DNA from: Blattamonas nauphoetae
Lineage: Eukaryota; Preaxostyla; Oxymonadida
Direction of reading: 5' to 3'
Assembly: GCA_033064195.1 (NCBI GenBank)
Contig: JARBJD010000104.1
Location: 62,001-126,000, forward strand
DNA length: 64,000 nucleotides
In this document: in pieces, positions 31,977 through 42,846 of the stretch
How the letters are laid out: each line of letters begins with the position of its first letter
Numbering within the stretch: position 1 is the stretch's first letter
Notes under the pieces: generated by a model
Seen by the model: the letters and a program-made list of their open reading frames with translations, nothing else
Told to the model about the DNA's origin: nothing
The model's database searches: none
Position numbers and translations under genes: made by a program

Positions 31977-34288
31977 TTATTGTCGTCCAAATTTCATCAT
32001 GAAGCGGGTTTCTTTTCCTCCAGTTCGCCACAATCGGTCAAAATAACTCGAGCCCGACCCCTGCAGAGTCGATGCAAACGGAACTTCTGTCGATTCAACT
32101 GTCTTTAATCCTGCTGCTTTGGCTGACTCTTCCACGAACACTTTTGTATTTGCGTCATCCTGAGGAAGAAGGAAAGGACAGTCAAAAGGAGGATTCAATA
32201 GAAAGCTGTGATCAATGCACACGGTCATGATAACTATCATCGCATTTGAATCATCTTTCAGCAAAGTCGCCATCCTTCGAAGATGTTGCCCTGACAGAAT
32301 GTGACCGTCCCAAAATGGGGTTGGTATCCGAATCTCGGGTGTCTGCTTCACTGACCATTCTTTCTGTTCATGATTCTTCCTGTTTTCCGGCGTTGACACT
32401 TCTTTCCCGATGAAACCAGAAGGCGGTTGGGGATAGTTGATGATGACGAGATCGAGAGAGTGAGGAGGGATGAGAAGTTGGGTGTCGGTGGGAGAATCAG
32501 GTGGGAGGAGTGTCGTAGCATCGGAATCTGAAATAGATCAACGATTCGAAGGAAAAGGCACACGAGTAACAATAAGTCGATCAAAGATGGACGAGAAGTT
32601 GGTCTTCTTTTGGATCGCCTCTGCTTCGGATGCCGCGTCGACGAGGATGCCTTGTGCCCACATCTCGAACACACGCTCGTATCGAAGTTCAGTGGTGATC
32701 CAGTTGCTGTTTGGGGGAAGAAAGGAATACAGAGATTGTGTTGGAGGAGTGAGTAGCTGGCTAATGCACCATTCGCCTGAAGTAAGAAAATGAGGAAAAC
32801 ATAGTGAGACAGAATAGTATGGATACAAAAGATGCGAAAATGAAAGATCTCTTCAAACCATTCCCTGGACCAATTTCCAGACAGCATGGAGCATATGGAT
32901 TCGAAAAGAGTGTCAGAAGATTTGTTCCGGATTTAACAACAGGGAAGAGAGGCGAGGTGTTGATCAAACTCCTCTCAGAGGAATCACTTGATGATTTTCG
33001 TTTCAATTTAGCCAGAGGTTGAGGCTGTGCAGATGACAGAATCGACATCGGTGAGTGTGTACCGAATGGGATTGTTAGAACGTTGCGAGTGGCAGAATGG
33101 TTGTGATGGAGAGGGGGATGCTTGGAAAGTGTTGAGAAAATCGCCAAAAACTTGCGAATTTTCGTGCACCATTCCTGCACTTCCCTTTTCTGACTTGTTG
33201 TGAAATATGTGTGAGAGGATCCTTTCTTTTTCATTGACCCAACTTTATCCGGAATAGATACGTATTGGAGGGCAATTTTGGCCCCCTTATCTGCGCGGGT
33301 GAGGGTTGACTGTATTTTTTCTTGATTTTGAACATTTTTCTCAATTCGAGATTTGGCAACAAATAAACAACTTCCGAGTGACAGTTGTTGGAAGATTTTG
33401 CCCCATTTTGAAGAGTCTCCAATATGTTGGGTTGCTTTCTGATTCGTCAAGAAGACAATTGGGTCAGAAGCCGCTAGTGATTGTTTAAGCTTTGTACACA
33501 GTTCCCATCCCTTATCAACCTCCAAATTTTGGACATAGCATGTGATGGCCTCATCATAAAGAGCAAGTGAAGACGTAAATAGGTGAGTATGTGCGTCAAT
33601 TTTCGGTTGGATAGTCTCGAGAATATGTGTCACCTAGAAAGAATAGAATTGAAAAAAAAAAGCAATACAGTAGATGTTTCAGATCCAGCTCGGAGACAAC
33701 CTCGGAAGAATGTGTCGAGAATACGAGAATTTGGTGATGTTTGCTTTGTCCATTGCACAGACTCCAATGGTAGCGCCAGAGATTTTGTCTGTGTTGGAAA
33801 CTTAAGCACGGGAACAAACTGAGAGATGACGAAATAAGCCTCTGAGATCAACGAGTTGTGAAGGAGAGACTTGATGATACATGTTGCATGGACCTCATTG
33901 AGTGGGATATGAAACTGGTGCGATAATGATATCCCCAGTGAGATGCCAAAGAGTGATTCTTCAAATCTATCCAACCCGTTAATAACAGCAGTAAGTGTAG
34001 ATTCTGTAGGTGTCAGTGTCGTTGATGACATTAGAAGTTGGCCAAGAGTGTTAAGAAACAGGGTGATGTTCTAAAAAACGGGAAACCAGAGAAAATGTCC
34101 CAGTAGAAAGAGATTAAGCTAATGAATTGACAAACTTTCTGGTCTCCGCTTTCAGCGAGAAGTTTATTTAAATGTGGCACTGATAGCTGTTTGGAAGGTT
34201 CAGAATTCTGCTTCAAGGGAGGTGTAGGCTCGTAAGCAATATGTCTCTGTGATAGCCACGATGTGAAGATGGTTCTGGCTTCATTCAT
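31977..34288 (-). CDS. PPR-like helical repeats plus TrmB-like SAM methyltransferase
   Basis: Starts MNEARTIFTSWLSQRH at 34288. Introns of about 40 to 85 nt join the exons; likely boundaries are 34136/34070, 33675/33633, one near 32859-32775, and one of about 34 nt near 32570-32536. The N-terminal half has PPR-like helix pairs (EVHATCIIKSLLHNSLISEA; ILDTFFRGCLRAGS; YDEAITCYVQNLEVDKGWEL). The C-terminal half is a class I methyltransferase: motif I CLEIGPGNGEWCISQLL, then NWITTELRYERVFEMWA, then SLDLVIINYPQPP. This order resembles tRNA (guanine-46-N7) methyltransferase TrmB. The usual PDPW motif reads PQPP, so activity is uncertain. One continuous spliced frame supports a single fused protein, but two adjacent genes cannot be excluded. 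Confidence 0.6.
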
Positions 34289-34459
34289 CTCGAACCAAAA
34301 GAAAGCAGGTTTCTCCCCATTGTTCACTCTTTTATAACATAAATATTATCCTCATGGCTATCTCTTTCATCGGTAATTCCAATTTTTCCAGAAAAAACTG
34401 ACAGAAACTGAGAGGATGACACTCTGTGGGAAATGAGTCTTCCAATGATGATTTCTCGA

Positions 34460-35237
34460 TTAACAGGTCATGTCGGAAGTGGCTGAATGAAAGTGAAAAC
34501 GAGAAGGGCACACCAAAGGCGTTGAGAATGCAGAATTCGTTGAAGCGGAAATATGTCATCTCCCCAACACCAGCGGACTTGTCGCATGTGAAAGAAACAG
34601 AAGCCTGACAGTTATCGATCGCGAAACACAAAAATTAACAATATGAGAAAAAGATAATGAGGGAGATGACAGATAGGAATAGCAGACGGAGCTAGTGCGG
34701 CCGAGGTCGCATTTTCCACCGCCAGAGTAAGTCACATAAGGGTCGTCCTTGAAGAGAGAAAGAGTGAATGATCGAAGATGACATAGGGATGAAAGGTAAG
34801 CACGGTAAAAGTTATGAAACGAGCAGAATTCTGACTAGATAGAGACATACACCTGCAGTGACAGCTTGTGTGTTTCCAAGACTGACACAACGGCCATCAT
34901 CGTATTTATAGACACCGAGGGTGTTCTTTGGAAGAGCTCTGAATATATGCGTTAAATCTCGAGAAAAAAGTCAGACGCTTTGCAACCAATTTTGGCTCCA
35001 TCGATTGGGGTGCAGAAAGAAAGGTATGCTCTAGAGATATTGGAAAAGGACGGAATCTATGTGAATGGCGAGGACATACTCGAAGCCATAGCTCTCTGAT
35101 TTGTACGTGTATCCTTGTGTTTCAGCGAGTTTGGCTCCTCCTGTAAAGTTGTAGGATTTACCCTTGGAGCGATCGGTGAGGATGCATGTATCGACGGCAA
35201 GGGTCGATGTCACAAATACAACAAGAATTGACAACAT
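34460..35237 (-). CDS. Secreted protein with MRH (mannose-6-phosphate receptor-like) domain
   Basis: Starts with a signal peptide (MLSILVVFVTSTLAVD). Five exons splice into one frame. The exon junctions give FEAYLSFCTPIDGAKIGCKALPKN, VTAGDDPYVTYSGGGKCDLGR, and TSSASVSFTCDKSAGVGEMTY, ending FCILNAFATSDMTC then TAA. The YSGG, SFTCD, GVGE and closing Cys pattern are the conserved features of the MRH fold found in lectins such as OS-9, Atg27 and M6P receptors. There is no membrane segment or cytoplasmic tail, so it is predicted to be a soluble lumenal or secreted protein. Whether it binds sugar cannot be told; the receptor's Gln/Arg/Glu/Tyr quartet is not obvious. The short gap to the methyltransferase start (34288) suggests independent genes. 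Confidence 0.75.
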
Positions 35238-35501
35238 CGGTACGATTGAGATCAAAGTATGGGTGGACCCATAATCATCGTCTCGTCCTCCTCTGAAGCC
35301 GGATACACAATATTAATAATTCTTTCGTGCTGGAATACAACTCTACATCATTCCGTCCTATTTATGACACAAATTTTTGCTGATTTCTTCAATATCTGTG
35401 GATAAAGGAAAACCAATCTCTGTCTGAACAACCAATCATTTCATGACTGTCAAAGCAGAAGTTCCAGGACTCTTTCGTTGGCTTATTCCAATTATGTGTA
35501 T

Positions 35502-36242
35502 TTATATGAATTCATCCATCTTCGCTGACCAGTGCCGCTCGTCCAAGAGGTATTCCTTGTGTTTCGTCATACAGACCAAATGGGTTATGAACCTGAGGAG
35601 TAGTCGATCAGTTTGCCGTCCTCAAGGAGATGAAGGCAACCTAATGTACGAACTGAAGAATCGACAGTTGTCCTCTACTGGCGAGATTGATCGCGTCGCT
35701 ACGTACAAAAGGGGTGAAACGCGATCTTTGATGATGTCAGAGACATTCAACAAATCGTTGGTCAAGAACTCGTTATCTGAATGACTTTGAATTTCTGTTG
35801 AGATGATCGTTCTCTGGACTTCAACGTCTGAGAAATTGGGATGATTTGGGTTATCTTGAGAGCGAAAATCTTTGTCAAATGATTCACAATCAATAAAAGA
35901 GTTGTCCACCTGACTCTCTGTCGGGATTAATTCATCTTGAGGGGCAGGGGAGGGAGATAGGATGATGATTTCATCTTGATGAATGATTTCGGGGCTTAAC
36001 GATTCACAATCGATGTAATCTATGATGGTTGAATCCGTAGCTTTAGGGGATGGTGGTGGCGTGGGAGAATCAACAAGGTCTATCGTTTCGGTGGGCAATT
36101 GTTGGACACACTGACTTCGTGTGAATGGTGGTCTGTATGACCCGAAAGGATTATTCCGTCGCTTATGACTGTTGTGTTCAACGAGATCGATGATTTCTGG
36201 TGGATTCTGTTGAATAGGTGTGTGATGAACATTTCGAAGCAT
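35502..36242 (-). CDS. Disordered protein with repeated SUMO-interaction-like motifs
   Basis: Starts MLRNVHHTPIQQNPPEIIDLVEH. The sequence is Ser/Pro/Asp-rich and has no folded domain I can name. It contains PEIIDLVEH, ETIDLVDSP, STIIDYIDCES and DEIIILSPSP, four hydrophobic-acidic clusters of the V/I-I-D-L/Y-V type that bind SUMO. A GT-AG intron of about 48 nt (around 35575-35622) probably splices the last exon. Two acceptor phases give different short C-termini, ending near 35502 or 35512. The role is unknown. SUMO-targeted ubiquitin ligases and PML-like scaffolds use clustered motifs of this kind, but no RING is seen here. Confidence 0.55.
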
Positions 36243-36437
36243 GATTTCGTGAGGATGGATGTGAAGAAGACTATGAATGAGGTCAAAGATAAAGATGTGG
36301 AAAAAGGTGTCCGTAACGAAAAAAACCACTTCGAGTGTTCGTGAACACGAAACCTCTGTTTTCGGTTCAGGGTCTGATCTGACTTGACAAGTTGCAGATA
36401 AATTAATTGTCTCTCTCCATCATCATACTTATTTGTG

Positions 36438-37439
36438 ATGACAACAAAAGCGACTGTCGAAGCTAAATTTTGTATCAGATGGATCAATGTTCTTTTTCAT
36501 CCCGAACTTCAAATCACTGAGATCTCTTCGCTTAGGGACGGATATATCCTGCTCAAACTGACAGAACTGTTTCTTGCAATCTCTCCAGAAGACTCGGATG
36601 CCGTCCCTCTCGAACAATTTGTGGAATCCATCAGGCAGACTGATAGTCAAACTCAACCATCATCTCTTGAAACAACACCTCGTTCTCTAACAACTCGCTC
36701 AGCCATGTCAAGTACAACTCGTTCTATCTCTAAAAAAGCAACAAAAGAATGGGAACGGCACAATATCAACATTGTTTTTTTGAACCTGTCCGAAATGGAT
36801 GTCGAAGTTCCTGGTGTTACAGAATCTGACATCCTTGCTGGCAAAGATAAGGCCATTGTTGACTTATTGATGAGCATTGCACTAAAGGCATATGTCAAGG
36901 ACATCCGGTTCCAAGGTTTCTTGATATCTGTTCGTTTCATCTTCTCAGGAGGTATTGGAATAGAAGCTCTTCTTCAGTGGGTTCGAGAGTTAAGTATTGG
37001 ACTTCTTCCTGGAGGGATGATCAGTTTTACAGGATGGTTTCTCTTTCTTTTCATCACATCGTCTAGTTGGACAGACGGCCTTGCATTGAGCGTTCTTTCT
37101 GTCTTTCCTGACAAAGAAGTCGATGAGAATCTTATTTCCTCTCTTCGTCGCTTCTCTCCAATTGAAAGAAACACATATGCACTCAAAGCACTCAGCGACA
37201 AAGGAGTCCCATCCCTCCTCGATCCAGCTGATGTTACAATGGGTCTCTTTACATCTCGAGCAATGGCATCATATGTTGGAATGATTCATTCAATTTGGAA
37301 GGAACTTCCACTGAATATCCTGCCGGCCGTGAAACATTCCATCGAAAAGGAAGAAAGGGAGCGTAAACATCGTGCACGGAGAGAAGAAAAGGCAAAAAAG
37401 AGAGAAGCTTCTAAGAAGACTCCACCAACAAAAGTTTGA
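36438..37439 (+). CDS. Tandem calponin-homology domain protein
   Basis: Two CH domains, the arrangement of an actin-binding module (alpha-actinin, fimbrin and cortexillin types). CH1 runs from FCIRWINVLF through GYILLKLTELF to DLLMSIALKA. CH2 runs from ALLQWVREL through WTDGLALSVLSVF to MIHSIW. Two GT-AG introns, 33 nt at 36916-36948 and 30 nt at 37037-37066, are multiples of three without stops. Removing them restores the CH2 spacing (FQGGIGIEALLQWVRE and ISFTGCWTDGLAL). The C-terminus is a short Lys/Arg/Glu helix. No EF-hands or coiled coil. Start is the first ATG; a GTG three bases earlier is ignored. Confidence 0.85.
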   Translation: MTTKATVEAKFCIRWINVLFHPELQITEISSLRDGYILLKLTELFLAISPEDSDAVPLEQFVESIRQTDSQTQPSSLETTPRSLTTRSAMSSTTRSISKKATKEWERHNINIVFLNLSEMDVEVPGVTESDILAGKDKAIVDLLMSIALKAYVKDIRFQGFLISVRFIFSGGIGIEALLQWVRELSIGLLPGGMISFTGWFLFLFITSSSWTDGLALSVLSVFPDKEVDENLISSLRRFSPIERNTYALKALSDKGVPSLLDPADVTMGLFTSRAMASYVGMIHSIWKELPLNILPAVKHSIEKEERERKHRARREEKAKKREASKKTPPTKV

Positions 37440-37841
37440 GACCATTTTTTTTATCGACTTCATAGGGTTCACGGTCAAATCCACTCACCACTCCAACATT
37501 GTAAAGCCATAAACAAATCACTTCATATCTTCATTTTGGGCATTCTACGACATTTTAATACTTCTTAATTTGATCATTTTGATACAATTACGCTATTTAT
37601 CTCTTGATTCATTGAAAGAAATTGTGGTATGCAACTTCTCAACTTGAGTCTTTTTCGGCTCATTCACACCTGTGTCACTTGTCTCGTTCATCTAAAACTT
37701 CGAAAATGAGGACAATTATATGAAATGAGTCAGAACAGTAGGGAAAAGACGCAACATGCAGGAGTGAAATGCAAAAGAAGATAGGGATGGTGAAATGTGT
37801 CCAACACACAATAAAAAGAAGAATATTTGGATCGACCAGTG
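37440..37841. other. Intergenic region, nothing recognised
   Basis: About 400 bp of AT-rich sequence between two gene 3' ends. No domain-bearing frame, repeat or RNA gene seen. Confidence 0.6.
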
Positions 37842-38732
37842 TCAATACCCAGCCTCTTGTACAATTCTGAAGCAGGCAACCAAAACAACGGGAGCTACAA
37901 TCCGTTTCTCCTTCTTTGATTTGTCCGGTGTCTTTGACTCTGTGGAATTGATACATCTTGATGATTGGGAAAAGTGGGCCACGAGCATTGTTTTAACATG
38001 GTATGTGTTCGGAAAATCTTCTTCAGCCACAGTGACGTAGAGCGGGACGACGTGTGTGGTGTGAGATGGCTTAGTTTTTGGTTTAAAGTTGGTTACGAGA
38101 TAATTGCTCTTCTCCCACATGTGAAAAGGATCTTGGAGATGGAATGAGATTGGAATTGGATGGCATACCATCTGTATTTGAATGGACAACTTCGAAGAAA
38201 AAGGAGCGAATTGAGGGATTATTCAATATCATTTTTAATGGGTGCACATAATTTGTGTATATGGTTTGTGGATGTCCACTGACAATGGGTTCGGTAATGT
38301 CTGTTGAGGTTGAAAGAAGCCAATACGTCTCTGTGTTCAGCGGGAAGAAGTAACGGAATGGTACAATTTGGACTTCATCTGGAAACTTATCTGTGTATAG
38401 TAGTGAGGATAAGATCGAAATAAATGATATCATGAGTAAATACACTTTAGAAGCTCGAATGAACGTTCTCCCTCTTCTCTGATGGGAGCGTTTAATAATC
38501 GAGGAATTGTGAGATTTGGAAGAGCTGCAATGTCATCGCTCGTTGCTGCAAAGATATCAAAAGAACTTTCAGCCGATGAAAAGTCAGTTTCGGATGAAGA
38601 GTGAGATGTGGTTTGGTGTCGAAGTGGAGTCGGTTTTGGCCTCCTACGTCGGAGATATTGTTTTAAGAGTCCGTATAAGTATGCACCTCCGACACCAATA
38701 GCGACAGAAATCGCTGAGATCGTGAGAGACAT
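37842..38732 (-). CDS. Hypothetical membrane-anchored protein
   Basis: Starts MSLTISAISVAIGVGGAYLYGLLKQYLRRRR, an N-terminal hydrophobic anchor followed by a basic stretch, then a Ser-rich region and conserved-looking segments (FPDEVQIVPFRYFFPL, GHPQTIYTNYVHPL). A GTATGC intron of about 37 nt near 38131-38167 joins HSNTDD to PFHMWEKSNYLVTNF with good frame. The intron near 38394-38448 is probable but its donor phase is unclear. The C-terminus has a second weak hydrophobic stretch (IVAPVVLVACF). I do not recognise the family; the anchor, central beta-rich segment and lack of a RING leave its role open. Confidence 0.55.
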
Positions 38733-38979
38733 CTGATCCGCCCGTGGACAAATAGTTTCGAAACTCACTTCGACTTTTTGAGTTGAAAAACCAAAGAATC
38801 ATCCTTCTTCCATTTGTTTAAACCTCGAAAAGTGACAACGAGCGAATTTAAGCCAATTCCAACCAAGAAAGTCTATTGAAGTTTGATAGTGTGGGTTTGG
38901 ATCGTTCGACATCAGGTTGTTGTTGATCCTAAATTCTTAGCACTCACATCACCTTCTCAACGAAAATTTCACGTTCGGC

Positions 38980-40109
38980 ATGGCACAATCTTTGACTGTT
39001 AAACTTCGCGATCTTCACCAAAAAGAATATACGGTGATAGTTGAGAAGACAGCAACTATCGGTGATCTCAAAAGAGAGTTTACCATACAAGAACAGATCA
39101 CAGGAGATATTTCTATCAAACAATCTGGAACTGACATTCCAGATGACATGAAGCTGACGGATCACCACTTTGTATTTGTTCTCTTTCATATTTTTCCCAG
39201 GCACAAAAAGACGGTATTGTAACCGGGCTTGATGTTGTTTTCCCTTCGAATCCTGTTGGATCATCAAGTGGTGGATCATATACAACCGATGGAACATCGA
39301 TTATATCACACGATTCATTAAACACCAACACGACTACCAATTCACTTGACACGGTAATAGGGAGAGGTCTAGACCTCATTCCACCTGAATTCCGAAACAC
39401 AATCCAACCTTCACCCCAAAATCAGACCCAAAGTAACGATCGACTAAATCAACCCATCAGAAATCCCAGTGACCAACCTCTCCCAACAGCAAGCGACCGA
39501 GTATTTAAGTTTATTGATCGGGACACTGGCCAGCCGAGCAGCTTTGAAATCCCGGAAATCCGGAGACCGACAGAAGAAGAGTGGGCAAATGTGACAGAGA
39601 AGCACATGCAGAACATTTTTGAACTCAGCGATGGAAATTATCCTGGATGGAAAGAAGAGAAGGCACGTCGAGAAAAATTGAAAGCCCAGGACCCGAATTG
39701 GTTTCCGGAGTGCGAACGAGAAATGCATGAACGATCAGCGGAAATTGAGGCATTTTCTGAAAATCCACAATTCCAAACCTTCAAGGATATTATTCGATCG
39801 AATCCAATGGCTTACCCTGACCTTCTCAAAGAACTCGACGAAACTGCTCCCCACCTTGCTTATGAGATGAAGTGCAAACCATATTGTGTTGCAAGAGCTT
39901 TGCTAGGACCGCCAGGAAAGAGAAAGTATTGGAATGCTCCCAGGAAACCACGCCTACGTCCACTCAAGAACCAGTACCCACCGGACAGCCCTGTGTGGAG
40001 AGATGTTCAGCTCCAGAACCTCCCAGAAGAAGAAGATGATGATGATACTGATTATTCATTCTATTGGAGGGAAGAAAATGCAAGATACGTCGATCCTCCA
40101 AGTAACTAG
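38980..40109 (+). CDS. Ubiquitin-like domain protein with XPC-binding/STI1-like segment
   Basis: Exons 38980-39171 and 39201-40109, with a 29-nt intron (GTATTTGTT...CCCAG). The N-terminus is a ubiquitin-like fold (LTVKLRDLHQKEYTVIVEKTA, then IPDDMKLTDHHFAQKDGIVTG). A Ser/Thr/Asn-rich linker follows. Near residues 245-275 the segment NPQFQTFKDIIRSNPMAYPDLL resembles the XPC-binding helix of Rad23 and the STI1 motif of ubiquilins (NPQFQ...I..NP...L.L). No UBA domain is present, so it is not a typical Rad23 or ubiquilin shuttle. The C-terminus is basic then acidic (PEEEDDDDTD). Probably a proteasome or chaperone adaptor, by inference only. Confidence 0.7.
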
Positions 40110-41382
40110 TCGAACTACATCTCCAAGCGATATATCTCTCATTGTTTTCTACTTCACTTCGTCTCGATCGTTTTTATCAATCCATTACGGTTATTTCCGA
40201 GAGATAGTGACTCATCTGTGATCAGACCGAGATTCCTTTTCGTCGTCAGAATCGAAGAAATGTGTAACTTGGGCCCCAATCTTGATATCATCCAGAATTT
40301 TTAGAACACCGTTAATTACTCTTAATATATTCAGAAATGGTGTCCGTAAAACCTTAAAATGCTTCAGCATCGAGAAATCGATCACAGTAAATGAGACTCA
40401 TTCTCCAGAATACACGCTCGAAAAGACTCCATCCCACCAGACAGTCGAATGAAAGGTAAAAGTTCTTCCAAATTGTTGTGGTCAGGATTGTATTCTATTT
40501 CTTTGAGGAAATCACTTTCACAAGGAGAAAGTCACTTCTTGAAATAAGGAGAGAGAGGATATGAGAAAAGATTGACAGACTATTGGATTCGAATTTAAGA
40601 AGTTGATGTGGTCATCAACACCAATCTTCGGGAGTGTAGTGATTACTGGAGTCGTTTGTTTCCGTGGAAATTCGTCACTAGAAAGTGCCAAATATGGGGT
40701 ATAATTGATTCACACAGTCCATCGTTATCGATTCTGGAAAATTAGAAACTTCCACTGAAGCGATCGTGAGATAGGGATGGCTGTTTTCACGAGTGGTATC
40801 TACACTTTAGCCCGTTTTTTTCTGACAATATTGGATCAAGTACGGAAGAAAAAGTGAATACCGTGTTGATGAAGATGTGTGTTGATCTGGAAGTGCTTGA
40901 TACGGGCATCTGTCCGTGATCGCTTCATCCCAATTTGTCTTTTCCTTGTTTCTGGTGATGTTTCGGAAGTTCCTTCAAAGATATTGTTCCTGTAAGTCAG
41001 ATATACGATAAAAGTCCGAAAATGAAGAAAAGTGAGGAAAGCAATGAAGATGACTGATCACATAATGAAACAGGAAAATTTGTCCAGACTACCTTTGATC
41101 AGTCGCGATCTCGCTTGGGATTGATTCTATTCTTTCCTCAGCTGTTCAGTCCTCTTCATTTTTGGGTTTCGGTTTGGTAATTCGTGTGTTTTGTGACTCC
41201 AAACAATGAAATATGGGGTATAATTGTCATACAAGTCAAAGGTAAATCAACAAATGGACAACGGAAAGTTGAATGATAAAATTTCAGGATTGTAATTCAG
41301 GAGGGATTAGTGAATCGAAGATTGGGACCCAAAAGCCACAAATCAATTTCAAACACTTTCTCTTCTTAGGTTCACACTTTGG
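40110..41382. other. Intergenic region of 1.27 kb, no gene recognised
   Basis: AT-rich. The 17-mer AATATGGGGTATAATTG occurs at about 40691 and 41211. The phrase GATCGCTTCATCCCA near 40918 recurs in the F-box/SPRY gene at 41740, perhaps a decayed duplicate or chance. No TIRs, tRNA-like T-arm or long frame seen. Confidence 0.5.
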
Positions 41383-42472
41383 ATGGATGTCTTTCCCCTG
41401 TACGACTTAACTGATGTTATTCTGGTCGAACTATTCTCCTCCTTGTCTGAAACTTCACTCCAATAATTCACATCTTTTTCTAGGAGTATCGAAGATCTTT
41501 TCATGTTAATCTTGACATGCCAGAAATTTAAATCAATCATAATTTGTGATTCTTTCTGGAGACGATTCATTCTCCAAAAACTTATCGAACACCATCAAGA
41601 TTTTATGTCTTCATCTCTCTCCCCAAAAAATCTCCACCCAATGGGAATAACCAATTCTTCGCACAAAGATCGAACCTGGACAGTATCTGAAGAATCATTT
41701 CAATCTGAGTTGAACACACTGTGGGATTCTTTTCATGATCGCTTCATCCCACATTTCTCATCAATGACATGGGCACAATTATCACTCAATCTACTTTGTT
41801 TGGTTTTTTACCACTCATTCTTACAGATTTTTTCTCGGATGAAACCCTCAGTTCGTGTCAAATGTCAATCGACACGTTGAACCACACAATTGTCGTTCCT
41901 GAGAATACTTCGGAACACGAGCCAGACAACACTCCACAGACATTCATCACATCCTCCCCATGTTCGTCGGGAATTCATCGATGGACAATAAAGCTTCAGA
42001 AACTGAGTGGAGAATGTAACATCGGTATTTGCTGTTTCCTTGCCACAATACCACAAAATGAAGAGTGCCCGTCAAAATTTGTTGGATCAGAAGAGGATTT
42101 TGATCGAACACAATGGCTTCCCTCCTGTTCTAAGGGGAGTATCTCACTCAGCAATTACGGACGACTCTATATCGGCCAAAACGTCTGCTGTTTTGTTGTT
42201 AATCCAATCAGGGATTTCCATTCTCCCCATCTTATCGGGAAGGTGATGTTGTAACATGTCTCCTCGATCTGATGGAAAACTCGCTGACATTCTCAATCAA
42301 TGAAATCAAAATCGGAAAAGTGGAACTCCTATCCTCCAAGACCCCAATCGTGTACTATCCATCTGTTTCTCTCCGGCATGCCTGTGATAGCGTTCTTCTT
42401 CAGTTTCAGTCTTCGCTAACAAGTCAGATGATCTACTCTCTCGAGACAATTTTAAATCAAGAAGATGATTGA
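41383..42472 (+). CDS. F-box and SPRY domain protein
   Basis: Starts MDVFPLYDLTDVILVELFSS. Splicing a 39-nt intron (41445-41483) gives LTDVILVELFSSLSIEDLFMLILTCQKF...SFWRRF, a good F-box. A second intron (GTTTGG...TTACAG, about 41800-41828) and a third (about 42183-42211) restore a C-terminal SPRY domain: IHRWTIKLQKLSG, then SYREGDVVTCLLDLMENSLTFSIN, and YYPSVSLR. F-box proteins recruit substrates to SCF ubiquitin ligases through SKP1, and SPRY is a protein-recognition fold. The predicted role is therefore substrate adaptor for an SCF E3. The combination is like human FBXO45. Neighbouring ubiquitin-like and SUMO-motif genes need not be functionally linked. Confidence 0.8.
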
Positions 42473-42846
42473 TTGGTACGTTCTATACCCCGACAATTAC
42501 TGTGATACCACTACATGTTGTCATGGTGTTAGTGTGTCTTCCCATCTCCGAGCTTTCAAGAAACCGACCAAGAACCATCGTTTTAACTCGACATGACCGA
42601 TATTATCACTTTTATGATTGTATCATCCAGACTATTGCCACAGTTTTTTCTACTTTTTTCGCTTTTTTTCCTTTCCGAGATTCAATCACTGATTCATCAG
42701 CCTTTTGCAAGGTCTTCGAGGTGGATCACACTCGAAATCCAGTAATTCACATGTCGTCTGTCTATTGAACAGCGGTCTCTCGAGAAGAGTTAAAACTTCT
42801 TTCCGATAATTTGGAGAAAACATGTGAAAATATCGCCCATCCTCTT
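42473..42846. other. Intergenic region, nothing firm
   Basis: A 100-codon open frame at 42469-42768 has no recognisable domain and overlaps the F-box/SPRY stop, so it is treated as chance. This is where the F-box/SPRY and RarA genes converge. Confidence 0.5.

Noticed and set aside
40680-41230. Repeated AATATGGGGTATAATTG as a transposon end or promoter element
   Set aside because: Two direct copies only, no inverted partner, no flanking duplication; noted but not called.
42469-42768. 100-codon frame after the F-box/SPRY gene
   Set aside because: Overlaps the preceding stop, has no domain, and hydrophobic stretches are explained by AT-rich sequence.
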